From contig OX421494.1 in assembly GCA_949126835.1 (NCBI GenBank), positions 17,965,538 through 18,029,537 of the forward strand: a stretch of 64,000 bases of DNA. The letters run 5' to 3'. The stretch comes from Anisus vortex (Eukaryota; Mollusca; Gastropoda; Planorbidae). The notes beneath the pieces were generated by a model, which did not search any database, was not told where the DNA came from, and saw nothing but the letters and a program-made list of their open reading frames with translations. The translations under genes were made by a program, and so were the position numbers. Below, piece by piece: positions 1 to 14,100 of the stretch (positions within the stretch are counted from its first letter, which is position 1; each line of letters starts with the position of its first letter).

Positions 1-1410
1 TGATTAAGAAAAAAAAATGAAAACTATAAATGTATGATTCATAAGTAGATTTGTTTTTTGAATGCATAGTAGAAAATGTATACATTTTAAATAATGTTAA
101 CAAAAACACAAGAAACCAATTAAGGATGAAAAAAAATTCATAAAAGGTAAAGCAAACAAAATACACACAGGAAGATAAATGCATGAAGTAGTTTTTTTTT
201 AAAAACAGTTTGTCACCTAAATAAAACACAATGAGCAATGCAAACAAAATATCTGAGCTTTTCAAATGTATACATAATGGTTTCATATAAATATTGTTTC
301 TGCACTATTAGATGAGGGTAGCAGATGCCACTAAGACAGATAAAATAGTATATTAAAATAAAAATAATTCAAAAGATGAATACAGAGACCAGCCTTGTTA
401 GTTTCCAATTTTGATGGGAGGAGAGGGGGTGAAGAATCTAAGTGACTACCAGCAATTAGAGAACTGCGGCAAATGTTAACATCGCAGCTAACGTTCTTAC
501 TATTCATACTATTATTACCCAGAATGAATTTTTATTTTAGATTTAATAAGAAAACAATTTGTATTTGTTTTTTTGTATTTTACATTGTAATCAATTTTGT
601 TTAATAGATTGGATATTCTCACTCTATAGTCTATAAGTCTAATGCAATTTGATTCCTTAACACTTAAATTGATTTCCAATTACATTTAAAAAAAAAATTT
701 CTTTGCAATAGTACTTAGAACTACAACCCATAGAGTGCGTGACCAGTTCTAGCAACAGGATATGATGAATGAAATTGGAGTCGAATGAACCGGCAAATAG
801 CTACATATAAACATTTTCATTTTGTTGCTTTAATTTCTGAGGTATTTTGATTCATTTCTCACTACATTCTTTATTGTGGGATTAAACCAAATGATACTTT
901 CTACAAATTTCTTTTTTTTATATGAGTTATAAGTAACAAAAGTGAAAGGAAACATTATTTAAATATCATATCCTTTAGACCCTAAGGATTAAGTACAAAA
1001 ACGTAAAAGCCAAATCAACATTAAAACATTATTAAAAAATCTTTGTGAATATTATACACATATATTCTTTTTTATGTACAAAAAAAATATATAAATACAA
1101 TCTTTATATAAATTTTAAGAAACATTTTTCTGCTAACTTTATACAAACTTAATTTTGACAGTCTTGTTTGAATCACACGCATTAAATTGACACTGTTTTT
1201 TGTTTCATCTAAAATGTACCCTGGTAACAATATAACAGCTCTATGTACAGAGAATACAAGTCATTTTGTCTTTTGAGAAAAAAAATCTAACTAAAGCACA
1301 TATACAAACAATGAGGTCACATGCATTAGAATTAAAAAAAATAAAATATAAACATACTAATCTAATCCAGACTTTTAAAAATGAGACAGTATCCATTTGT
1401 GGTTGGGTGG
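1..1410. other. Non-coding 3' flank, no gene seen
   Basis: AT-rich DNA with many A and T runs and no supported gene. It lies downstream of the minus-strand tetraspanin stop at 2581, so it may hold distal 3' UTR, but no poly(A) site can be fixed by reading alone. Confidence 0.5.
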
Positions 1411-1521
1411 TAGGGATGTTAAAGGAAAACCGGAATACCGGATTTTTAACTGAAACTGGTTTTAAACCGGTTTTATAGAACCAAAAACCGGTTTTGAAAA
1501 AAAAAGGTTTTAACATCCCTA
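1411..1521. mobile_element. Short MITE with terminal inverted repeats
   Basis: The stretch begins TAGGGATGTTAAA and ends with its inverse TTTAACATCCCTA. Between the ends are several copies of the palindromic word ACCGGT/AACCGG. Length (111 bp), inverted ends and lack of coding capacity fit a non-autonomous DNA transposon; TAGGGATG-type ends are common in hAT MITEs. The flanks (GTTGGGTGG / GTTGGGGGT) are similar but not a clean target duplication. A lone end of the same type (TTTTAACATCCCTA) occurs near 4920-4934. Confidence 0.6.
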
Positions 1522-2580
1522 GTTGGGGGTAATGGGGAGATAAAGTAAAACATAAATTGAAGCATTGTAAAAATGGATGCTTTCATGTAACTCTTGGTAT
1601 TTTGTCAAGAGGTCTAGTCTGACAGACAGCACAAGACATTTTGCCATCAAACGTCAACAGCAGACATTTCTTTATAACCTATCTGTGAAGTTCCTTGCTG
1701 GGTGTTACTAAACACAAGGGTTAGCAAGTTTTGATTCAGATTATTGAGCAAACTTTTTGGGTTACAATTTAGTTATAATGCAAAAGAAATGTATTTTAAT
1801 AACAATAAATTATCGGATAAATTTGCAATAAAAATAATTGATTTATCTTTTATTTCAATCTTGTCAATAAACATTCTTTTAAAGGATTTCTTGACACATA
1901 ATAAGTATATTATAGAAGTTCCATTCTAGATATGACAAATTCTTTTGCTTTGCAAAAAAAGAAAAGTAGAACTATATGCACCTGGAATTAACTATTTTAT
2001 ACTTATCACCAATATTTTAATTACATTTTTTTTAGCAAAGTTTTACTGTAAGCCTCGACAAAAGTAACTTTTTTTCTTCTAAATACAAAATAAATGATTC
2101 CTTTTGTGGTGATTTTTATTGCTTAACTTCTATTAATATGGCTGAATGTAGTTAACATACAGCCCAATATTTAATACTTTGGTGTTGAAATAATTTTTTT
2201 TTTTTTTTACAAATTTTAAGAAAATTAAATTATATATTTTTTTTTTCATTAAAAAAAAAGTTAAAAAAAGTTTATAGTATTATAGTAGAGTAGTTTCCCT
2301 TCGATTAAGAAATATAGTCCAAACTTAGTCAAAAGTAGGTCATGCATTAGTTTTAATGGATTAAATCAAGTTAAAAAAAGATCTGGTAATGAGGGAGTGA
2401 AACATTTTAAAAGAGAATTGAATTAAACCAGCCTGAACAAACAAAAATATATAGCCTCAAGTTAGATTTTAAAATGAGGTTCGTACTAGTCATGGCATTA
2501 GATTTTGTTCCCCCTTGTTTTGATGATGCAAACCCCTAGCTGCTGCTTTAAGAAAGAATCGACTAGACCTCAGCTCCTTG
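1522..2580. other. Probable tetraspanin 3' UTR / flank
   Basis: AT-rich, homopolymer-rich DNA immediately downstream (minus-strand sense) of the tetraspanin stop codon at 2581-2583. It presumably includes the 3' UTR. No other gene is seen. Confidence 0.45.
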
Positions 2581-5500
2581 TCAGAGAGTCCACTTGGCCT
2601 TCTGGGACTGAATATCACTGCGGAGGTTCTGTGCAAAGCAAATGCCCAGGATCTGCAAGAGCGCCACGCCCACTGCGACGCCGGCCACAAGGATCAGATT
2701 GCTCTCCAGCCATTTCTCCCCGGCTGGGATGCAGCCTATGGTGTTGATTCTTGTTGCCCTGTCAAAATCCTGGAATAAAGACAAAGGTCTTTCATGTTCC
2801 TTTCCATATTTATATACTATATATAACAAACTATAGAGGGCAGAGTCTACTCAGCTGTAATGGGTACCTACTTGACAATAGCAATAGGCTAGTAAATACT
2901 AGTAATAGGAAAAAAATTAAAATTGTAATAGTAACAAGTGAAATAGTAAAAAAAAAAACTAAAGCTGGCCACTCAATCCCCTAGTATGCCATGGCCACGT
3001 AAATTTGAGAATCCTGCTCCAAAGGGCCCATACATCAAATAGGTTTGACAGAGATACTTCGCTGCTACTTACTTTATATTACCAATATCATAATGAAACA
3101 ACGCACATACACAAAAAGTCCTTCTTTCAAGACACCAAAGCTCCTCACTGAAGTATTACTACTGGCATCATGGTATAGAAGAGCACTGAGTGGCTAACAC
3201 TATCCCCCATCCAGTTCTATCCCCTAATTAAATGTCATGAGACCTGGTTGAGCTATTAGGGGCCATTATCATTGTCAGGGAATAACTTCTAACCAAACCA
3301 CTGGACTACCCTTTGTATTGACTGTCTGGAATTAAAATTAATTTCAGCACTATTAGTCAATTTCAGCACTATTAGGGGACGTCCATTAATTACGTCAACA
3401 AAATAGGGGGGAGGGGGGGTCTGAAAAAGTTTGACAATTGTTGACAAGGGGGAGGGGGGGAGGTCAAGAAAAGTTGACGTCAACAATGTTACTTTTTTAA
3501 AATAAATAATGATACAAATTTATTACAAAATTCTAGGCTACATTTGTCATGTGCCACTTACATAGCAGACATAATATATAAACATGGTTTTACGTTAATA
3601 CAAATATATTAATTAAATATACGGACGCTACTTATGTCCTTTTTGTGTTCATCTTGTTAGTTTGTAGATCTATGTATGAGTGGAAAGTGAAAACTATTGC
3701 AATTGTTAGCTTGGCAAAATGACCGACCAATTGTAAAAAAAACTTCACCTTCGCTGTAGTCTAGCGAGCCATTGTGACTGGAATAACAAGAGAACATAAA
3801 CACACCAACAAACATTCTGCAGAGTACGTTCAGAAACAGAAACCCAGTTTTTTGCCGCTCAGTAGGCCTACATCTAAATTAGGCGCCGTACTGTTATTGA
3901 GTCCTGAAAGGACTATGAACACCGTCCGAGAGTCGACTGCTTTAATTCAACGACCATGGTTGAGTCTTTTCCAAGTTCCAACCCTTGAAACCATGTTTGG
4001 ATCAGCGTTAGCAGGCCATCCACTCCGACACGGAAAGATATGAGTAGGCAGGCGTTGTCCTACAAGGCCGTAGCTTGTTGGGTCGGCTTGCTTTGTTCGG
4101 ATTGTCTTTTACGAACGTACATTTGCTCGAGCCATCCATGGCTTGCCTCGTATTCCTGTAATGTGGGCTGACGGTGTGTTGGCCGAGCGAATTTTGTCTG
4201 ACACGGAGATGTCATCCCCTCAAGGCCACCTTTGAAAGCAGCCGTCTTTACAGGACGTTTTTGTATACCTTTCCGTACGTCGCATCAGCCCCCACCCCGG
4301 AGACGCCAGAAATCGGACAATGGGGTAGGCCTACCTCACAGGCCCCCTCTAATGGAAGAACAGAACAAGCCGATTAATCTCCAGACTTGCAGCTCGGGAT
4401 ACCACGCCTCTCTCCGTCACTTACAGAGATGGGAGTGGAAGTATCTCGGCGACCGCTTGTCCCATGCTTTAGCTCACTGGTCAGACTCGGGGAACCAAGT
4501 TAAAAGGTCTCAAAAAATAAAATCAGACGAGCCCGTCTTGTGTCCAGGGCGTAACGTTTAGCGTTGAGCTCAGCTCTGTCCGGACCCACTGCGGGAGCTC
4601 TCCCCCATGCGTTCGCCCGCTGGTGTATGCTTAATGGGAACGTATCGGCGGTTTACACACTTCGCCAGCTTTGGGGCTCATAGGTACAGAAGTGAAATTA
4701 GGCGCCAGAGACTGGCGTTCCTTATATATACCATGTAAGCGATAGCTGGGATTGGCAATAGAATTAAAAACAACAATAGGCCCTCTCTGAGACTATGTTT
4801 GAATTGCATTGAATTTGAATGAAGTGTATTGTGTGAATCCAACATGGTTATTTTAAAATATTTCCTTCAGAAAAATAATTCGTCGCCCATGAAGTCCGAA
4901 ATACTTAGCCTACCATTCCTTTTAACATCCCTAATTCTGATATATAAACTAATATATTTTTGCTGACACGTTATAATGGGTGAAACATTAAAATTTGGTG
5001 ATTAGGCTAAATATAGTAATTTTTTTGTTTTAATTTCTAATTTTGTAAACAAAAAATTTATGAGATAAAAATGTATTAGTAGGCCTATAGATTGCAAGAT
5101 TGCAAGGTGTGGGTGGCAAATAGTGCAAGGTAGGAAAGTTAGGGGCAAGGAAGCCAACTACCGTTTGTATAATCATATAATGTGTGTGTGTGTGGGGAGG
5201 GGGGCCCTAATGCAAGAAGGAATAGTGAGCATATGGTTAAAATAGCAGGTTAATTTGCAACTGGTGCACAGATTCCCCCTAAGCTATTTAACAATTAACA
5301 TTGCACTTAAAGCTCATTAGTGAAACGTACAATCAGAAAGTATTCAATATTTCTATATATAAAGCACAATAGGAAATAAAAAGGAAATAAATATTGTTAA
5401 AATCCTCGGATTGGAAAAAAAAATTGGGAGGGGCGATGGGGGGTAGTAATTAAACATGTTACACCCCTTTAGTGGCAAACGCCTATGAGAGTTCTATCTT

Positions 5501-8120
5501 GTCAATATAAAATCTTTAAAACAAGTCTTAAAATGTATTACAATTAATTATAGTAAAGATCTAGACCTTTCCGTTTCAAATCTATTTTAAACATAAAAGC
5601 CAGCGTTTAATATTTTTTTACTTGTTATAAGGGGGGGGGGGGGGTAACGAATTGTTGACGTAATTATATAGGGGGGGTCTCTGAAAGTTTGACAGTTGTT
5701 GACAAGGGGGAGGGGGGGAGGTAAAAATCGCCAAAAAATTGTTGACGTAATTAATGGACGTCCCCTTAGTCAATTTCAGCACTATTAGTCAATTTCAGCA
5801 CTATTAGTCAATTTCAGCACTATTAGTAAATTTCAGCACTATTAGTCAATTTCAGCACTATTAGTCAATTTCAGCACTATTAGTCAATTTCAGCACTATT
5901 AGTTAATTTCAGTACTATTAGTCAATTTCAGCACTATTAGTCAATTTCAGCACTATTAGTCTTCTCTTGATGAAATTAAAAAATCTTTAGTCAAAATTCT
6001 AAATTTTGAGAGAAAACAAAAAACGTACATGATCAGGTTTCATCATTTCAAATCCACAGTGGCGATTGATCAGTTCTTCCTGTGTGATGAAAAACAAACA
6101 TCTAATTTTAGATTTTGATTTGAAAATAGCTTCAAAATTTTAAATAGAAATTCATGCATTTTATTCTTTTGGACAAATAAGTCTTGCTCTACATTTAAAG
6201 CTAAAAATCTAAATCATAAAGAAGGTAGAAAACACCACGAGTATAATGTGACAATATGCATTGAATAATACGACTATATATATATGCCTACTTCAGCGTT
6301 AGGTCTACAGCAAGAAAAAGGCACCCCACAAGCCTCAACACCTGGTGAGGAACAATTGAAGTAGATATTGGATTCCCAGTCTCGAAAGTTTTGTACTCCA
6401 CAACAATTCAGCTGAAAAGTTTGTAAAAAAAACTACAACATTTAATTTTTGGAAAGTAAATGAATGACAAATGTATAATTCAGTTTAAGGCAAATATAGA
6501 TTTTAATCATTTACATTTCTTTTACAAAACTCTATTAAACCAATTGAATGATTCATATCATAGTGTGTAAGTAAGAGACAAAATTCCATTGACTACATAG
6601 TAAATATAATATAATTTGTATACTGTTTGTAACTGTGCATAAGTCGCAATAGTAGATAGGTCACACCTTTAGTTTAGAGTTATTTTAGTAATACTTTGTA
6701 GTTGATTTAATCTAGGGAATTACACTGGCCATTCTTAACATTATTGTTTTTTTTTAAATCACATTTTCAAAGACATAAAAGTTCCAAAATATTCATCTAA
6801 ATTTTGAACCTTCTTTGAATTATAATTACAAGCTGATAATTACCAAGGGAGCTTTAGTAAATCTTATTGTTTTTAATGATTCTATAGAGAAAATTATTGC
6901 TCTTCCCTTAAAGGCACAAACTTTTCATGACCAGCAAATTTTGGTATCTCTCTCACATTCAAACTAATTATACATATCAACTGTTATTTCTTGATTAAGT
7001 TTGAATTATAAAACTACATGATAAAATTGCTCATTGAAAATGAACTATGTTTAAGGTATTTTATTTTTCCTGCCTGGTAAAAAAAAAATGGTGCAAACCA
7101 ACTGGTGTATTTTTTTTTTAATGAAGGCCTACGCTGATCCTGGTAATTCTGCATTACCTATAATCACCAATATGAATGGTAGTTGCAATTTTATGACGGA
7201 GTAACTTTTTTACAATAACTTTTTTACAACTGTACAGACATTTTTGGTAGAAAAAAAAAGTGTGACCTATATATTGTGTTTATATTGATAGATTCTTTTA
7301 CCCAATCTCTCTGGACCCAGTCTACTAAATTGTTCAAGTCAAGGTCGTCCCTGTAGTTGACAATCATGTTTTTCACCTGAAACTGGATGGAATCTCTCAC
7401 CTGTTGGAAAAAAAGAAAAAACATTTTTCTGGATGAATTGGTGTTGTTACAATTGTGAAATTGTGACATTAACTCAACAATTGTCAAATTGTGACATTAA
7501 CTCAACAAATCTACAGTTCAGGGTGGATCTAATGCATGAAGTCATATTGAACAATAAAAACATTATCTTAGTGAACTGTAATTAAAAAAGAAACAATTGA
7601 TGTTTCTCCATGGGTCTAAACAATTTTAGTTGCTTCCCTTGAATTATTTATATTTACATGTCCTATAGACTGCTGAGGACATTATTACATTCTGCATTCA
7701 TGTCCTATAGACTGCTGAGGACATTATTATTACATTCTGCATTCATGTCCTATAGACTGCTGAGGACATTATTACATTCTGCATTCATGTCCTATAGATT
7801 GCTGAGGACATTATTACATTCTGCATTCATGTCCTATAGACTGCTGAGGACATTATTATTACATTCTGCATTCATGTCCTATAGACTGCTGAGGACATTA
7901 TTACATTCTGCCATCATGTTTTAAGACAAGGGTGGTAACAAACAACACCAAAGTTTACAACAATTTTTTTTACCCAGTCTTTGTAAACAAATCCCAGAAT
8001 TCCAATCAGAAGTTCAAGCGAAAAAATGAGTCCAAGTGAGATCATAAACTGTAAAAAAAAATATATAAAGGTCAGTGTACATTCAATATAAGACAATGTT
8101 ACTTGTTATCATCATTGAGC

Positions 8121-8152
<32 letters not shown>

Positions 8153-11100
8153 GAAGTGCACATGGTCTCTTTTTATTAGAAGAAAAAGTTCCATCAGGAA
8201 TTGTTAGAAGTCTATCTACTTGGAGTTGGAGTTAGATGGTTAAGCAGCAACCAGCATTATTACGCTGCATTCTGTACTACTCATCATCTTTTTTTGTAAA
8301 GAATACCTTGTCAGACGCGACATTCTTTACACCTTCCTTGTTGGAAATATTCAAGTTGATGATTTAGTAAATTAATTTTAAACAAAAAAAGGCTGAAGAG
8401 CTCCTGTGGTATGTGTTTTCAACTCAAGTAGATCTGTGCCAATTTGCTTAATTAACATACTCTTCCAAAAATGCCAGAAGACACTTTTTCTTCCAATCAA
8501 TTATGGCATCATAAAGAAAACTTTTTCTCATCTACACAAACAGTTACAAACCCATAATAATAAAAGAAATAGATCTACCAACACACACATACATAGTTAA
8601 ACACATATACATAGCATAACAAATTACACCTTATACAGTGGGGTCATGCAATAAGAAACAAGTGTATAAAGAGCGAGAACTTACAAACAATAAGAGACAA
8701 GTGTATAAAGAGCGAGTACTTACAAACAATAAGAGACAAGTGTATAAAGAGCGAGAACTTACAAACAATAAGAGACAAGTGTATAAAGAGCGAGTACTTA
8801 CAAACAATAAGAGACAAGTGTATAAAGAGCGAGTACTTACAAACAATAAGAGACAAGTGTATAAAGAGCGAGTACTTACAAACAATAAGAGACAAGTGTA
8901 TAAAGAGCGAGAACTTACAAACAATAAGAGACAAGTGTATAAAGAGCGAGTACTTACAAACAATAAGAGACAAGTGTATAAAGAGCGAGAACTTACAAAC
9001 AATAAGAGACAAGTGTATAAAGAGCGAGTACTTACAAACAATAAGAGACAAGTGTATAAAGAGCGAGTACTTACAAACAATAAGAGACAAGTGTATAAAG
9101 AGCGAGTACTTACAAACAATAAGAGACAAGTGTATAAAGAGCGAGAACTTACAAACAATAAGAAACAAGTGTATAAAGAGCGAGTACTTACAAACAATAA
9201 GAGACAAGTGTATAAAGAGCGAGTACTTACAAACAATAAGAGACAAGTGTATAAAGAGCGAGTACTTACAAACAATAAGAGACAAGTGTATAAAGAGCGA
9301 GTACTTACAAACAATTAGAGACAAGTGTATAAAGAGCGAGAACTTACAAACAATAAGAAACAAGTGTATAAAGAGCGAGTACTTACAAACAATAAGAGAC
9401 AAGTGTATAAAGAGCGAGAACTTACAAACAATAAGAGACAAGTGTATAAAGAGCGAGTACTTACAAACAATAAGAGACAAGTGTATAAAGAGCGAGTACT
9501 TACAAACAATAAGAGACAAGTGTATAAAGAGCGAGTACTTACAAACAATAAGAGACAAGTGTATAAAGAGCGAGTACTTACAAACAATAAGAGACAAGTG
9601 TATAAAGAGTGAGAACTTATAAACAATAAGAGACAAGTGTATAAAGAGTGAGAACTTATAAACAATAAGAGACAAGTGTATAAAGAGTGAGAACTTACAA
9701 ACAATAAGAGACAAGTGTATAAAGAGCGAGTACTTACAAACAATAAGAAACAAGTGTATAAAGAGCGAGAACTTACAAACAATAAGAAACAAGTGTATAA
9801 AGAGCGAGTACTTACAAACAATATAAGACAAGTGTATAAAGAGTGAGAACTTACAAACAATAAGAGACAAGTGTATATAGTGCAAGTACTTACAAACAAT
9901 AAGAGACAAGTGTTTAAAGAGCAAATACTTACAAACAAAAAGAGACAAGCATATAAAGAGTGAGTACTTACAAACAATAAGAGACAAGTGTTTAAAGAGC
10001 AAATACTTACAAACAAAAAGAGACAAGCATATAAAGAGTGAGTACTTACAAACAATAAGAAACAAGTGTATAAAGAGAGAGAACTTACAAACAATAAGAG
10101 ACAAGTGTATAAAGTGTGAGTACTTACAAACAATAAGAGACAAGTGTTTAAAGAGCAAATACTTACAAACAATAAGAGACAAGTGTATAAAGTGTGAGTA
10201 CTTACAAACAATAAGAGACAAGAGTTTAAAGAGCGAGTACTTACAAACAAAAAGAGACAAGCATATAAAGAGTGAGTACTTACAAACAATAAGAGAAAAA
10301 GGTATAAAGGGGAAGTACTTATAAACAATAAGTATTGTATTACTGTATTGTATTTATTATTATTACTGAATACAGTAGCACAGACTTGAGCACACGTTAG
10401 ATCAGGTTCAGATGAAAGTTTATTACATAGTATACAAAACATCATTGGACGAATAAGATAATTACACACAGTTCTCAATAGTCTTTCGAATCTTCACTTA
10501 TATGTTACTTCAATAATATCATTACTTCTCACTAGAACACTGACTGTATCTAGCTCTTTAAAATAGACTTTAATTATACAACAATATTCTAAGTCTCACT
10601 TTGGAATTGAATCACTTAAGTTTTTATTACACTTAGTCCAATAGAACTTATTATAAAAAATGCACCTTCTATCTGAAGGATCCAACATGTACTGATTATT
10701 CACACATTATATAATAATATATTATAATATATCTGTATGTTTAAAGTAACTTTTCTTATTCATTTTCTCTTCATTCATAATCTTCAATGCATAACTAAAT
10801 GTGTTTTTCATCAATTAATAATTAAGTTATATTTTACAATTGTATGAAGAGCGAGTACTTACAAACAATAAGAGACATGTATAAAGAGGAAGTACTTATA
10901 AACAATAAGAGACATGTGTATGAAGAGCGAGTACTTACAAACAATAAGAGACATGTATTCTCCCTGAGTGCACCAACACAGCCCGTGAAGCTCATACAGA
11001 ACATGGACATGCCCACCACTATGAACAACAGGGCAGGGTCTAAGGCAATGTTGGTCAGCCGAGACACATTCTGGAACACGTCCTTCTCTGACCAGGCCCA

Positions 11101-14100
11101 CAGGCCTATGGCTAGCAGAAGCAGACCAATCACCTGCAGCGAGAACAGGCGGTCAGATTAATTTGATTTGTGTTTCACTTAAAAGGTATTTTTCATACAT
11201 GTAGATCAAGACAAATCCAATATTGAGAGCATAGCAATACAAGAAGGAATAAATAGCAAAAGCTACGTTATGTTGGCACATTCAAATGCAATATAATTAA
11301 ATCAACGCTTGGACCAGTGCTCCTGCTCGGAACAGTGAACTAATATTATCTTATATTATGTTATCTTATTTTGTGTGCTCTTGTATTATTTTATGTGTTA
11401 TTATGTTGCAGATGTTAATTCTGAACCGAACAAGACTGCCTCCTGTCCTATGCTGGTATGTCTAGTCTTGTGTTTTGATTTATATAAGGATTTCTAATGC
11501 TGTTAAGCTTTTAATTTTCCAAAGTTTGTTCGGGCAACCCATTCATTGTCTAAATGCCATTTAAGTGTGAAAGATAATTTAGATCAACGTCATATATGAA
11601 TTAGTCCTTGCATATAGGCACAATACTAAAAAAAAAAATATTTTTTACTTTTCTGGTGAAAGAAAGAAATTTAGCATTTTAATTTTATCTTTAATAACTT
11701 ATTTTTATTTAAGACCCTCTTCACAATGTAGGCCTAAGTCTAGACGGGTAAACAGGTAAACGTAGGACGCAATACTCTTCAGCATAGAAGGACCGTCTGT
11801 AACATATAAGATAAGGTTGAGGGGGGATGGTGAGTATTTTTGTGGGCCATAATGAATATAGATCTGTGAGTTACACAACATCCTCCCCCCCCCCACCACT
11901 ACCACCCTGGCTGTCTCCTAATATAATCAAGATAATAATATATAATCAACTGTATTACATTTTTGTTAAGGTTTCATTTGAAATCATTTCATTCATTTCC
12001 TATAAATTGTACTTTTGCCACTCTTTCTGCACGTGAAGTTTGTTATAATTTCACAAAAAGTTAACGTCCCTTTAGGGCATGGGTTCTCACTGGGGGCGTT
12101 ATCGCCCCCCCCCCCCTGGGGGGCGGCGATAAGCTTTGGGGGGGGGGGAGAGCGCCGATGTTCCCGGGGGTGATTGGGGGGGGCGGTGAATGGCAAGTGG
12201 GCGGTACAAACGTACCTGATATAATTTGAACACCTCAGCTAATTGAATCGATTAGTTTTTGGATGAAATGTGATAAAAACGCAAGTGCTGCTAAATATCT
12301 GATATCCCCCAACAGGAGGCATACATAGTATTATACTAATAAGAAATAGGAATAGCATGAACTTTTCGAAGAAGCAGGGGTCAGTATTGGACACGTATGG
12401 TGTGCTGCCACCTGGTCCTGTGGTTAGTACACCGGACTCTCAAAAGTCGCGGGTTCTATCCCTGCCGCCGACCGATCCCTGTCTTCTAATATTAATGATA
12501 TTTTAATTAATATTAATGATATTTTGATCTCAGTTTAACTGAGATGACCTTATATTTATTATGCATAGGCCGAAACATATGACAAAAATATTATAGTTAA
12601 GCGAAATAGATATGTAATAATCATTCAAACTGGGTAGTTAATGTAATGTTTGAAAAATAAATACAATTTTCGTCATATAATATGGAAATATTCTAAATAA
12701 TTCTGAATAATTTAAATACTTTTTACAGTTCGATCATTTCAAATGTATAAATTGGAAGCCATTTTTGTTTATAAAAGAAAAAAAACATTAGAAATATTGG
12801 CTCAAATAAAACGGGATAATTATCTCCCTTTAATAAAAAAAAATAATTGTTTCCACATTTGATTCAATAGTGATGCAAAACAAGTTCTGTTTTGTAGTAT
12901 AACAAATATTACTGACTAATTAATATTTTTTATATACATTCAATATTATGGTATTGATAACAAGATTTAATTATTTGAGGATGTTTGAACATTTGATATG
13001 TAGTTAAATTGTGGACTCTTTTTTCCTCGGTCCTAACGGGGTCTCCACAATAATATGATGAAGAAGAAGGATTAAAATAATTAACGTTAAACAGTTGTAA
13101 ATAAACATTTCCTGCTTAATTGTTTGTCCATTTAAGCAGTTTAAATTTTAAACATTAATAATTACACAATATAACGTTATTAAATAAGTCTATTACGTTT
13201 ATTAAATTAATAATACAAATAAATTCGTTTTAGAATTAATTATATTTATGTTTAATTAAAGAAGATAATGGTATGAAAAAATTATAAACGCAACTGTATG
13301 GGAAAGGACAGCCCATATTCCAATAGAACAAGAAATACAAAAAAAGGAGATGGAGATGGATAGGACACACAAGGAGGAAACCAACTACAAATTTGACTAG
13401 ACAAGCTCTTTCATGAAATTGACAGGGTGCAAGACGAAGAGGTAGACCAAAGAACACCTGGCGGAGAGAAGTAGAAAAGGGTGTGCAGATGATCGGGAGA
13501 AACTGGAAGGAGTTAGAGAAGATAGCCAGAGACAGGAGGACATGGAAAGAAATTGTTGATGGTCTATGCTCCACTAGGAGTTGATAATGGCGAAGAAGAA
13601 GAAGAAAGAAGATGAGCATAAAAACTCGTTTCAATGTAATAGTAATTAGTCTCTATCAATTAATGACGGTCAAGTGTAGGTGACTTCCTGTGCGCGTACA
13701 ACAGTTTCAATGTTATAGTAATTAGTCTCTATCAATTAATGACGGTCAAGTGTAGGTGACTTCCTGTGCGCGTACAACAGTTTCAATGTAATAGTAATTA
13801 GTCTCTATCAATTAATGACGGTCAAGTGTAGGTGACTTCCTGTGCGCGTACAACAGTTTCAATGTAATAGTAATTAGTCTCTATCAATTAATGACGGTCA
13901 AGTGTAGGTGACTTCCTGTGCGCGTACAACAGTTTCAATGTTATAGTAATTAGTCTCTATCAATTAATGACGGTCAAGTGTAGGTGACTTCCTGTGCGCG
14001 TACAACAGTTTCAATGTTATAGTAATTAGTCTCTATCAATTAATGACGGTCAAGTGTAGGTGACTTCCTGTGCGCGTACAACAGTTTCAATGTAATAGTA

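Noticed and set aside
3774..4561. Several plus-strand frames in the GC-rich block, considered as a gene or as ribosomal/structural RNA
   Set aside because: No recognisable protein motif, splice pattern or RNA core sequence. Kept only as unexplained cargo of the inverted-repeat element.
7658..7924. 88-codon plus-strand frame
   Set aside because: Entirely explained by the 42/45-bp minisatellite in intron 3.
8650..10330. CRISPR-like array
   Set aside because: The units are contiguous with no unique spacers, and the DNA is clearly nuclear eukaryotic.
8638..10478. Long open frames on both strands (for example 226, 227, 387 and 538 codons) with 13-residue repeats
   Set aside because: They are products of the 39-bp minisatellite, whose length is a multiple of three and which lacks stops in several frames. 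They lie within an intron.
13236..13634. 132-codon minus-strand frame
   Set aside because: It is antisense to a LINE C-terminal block readable on the plus strand.
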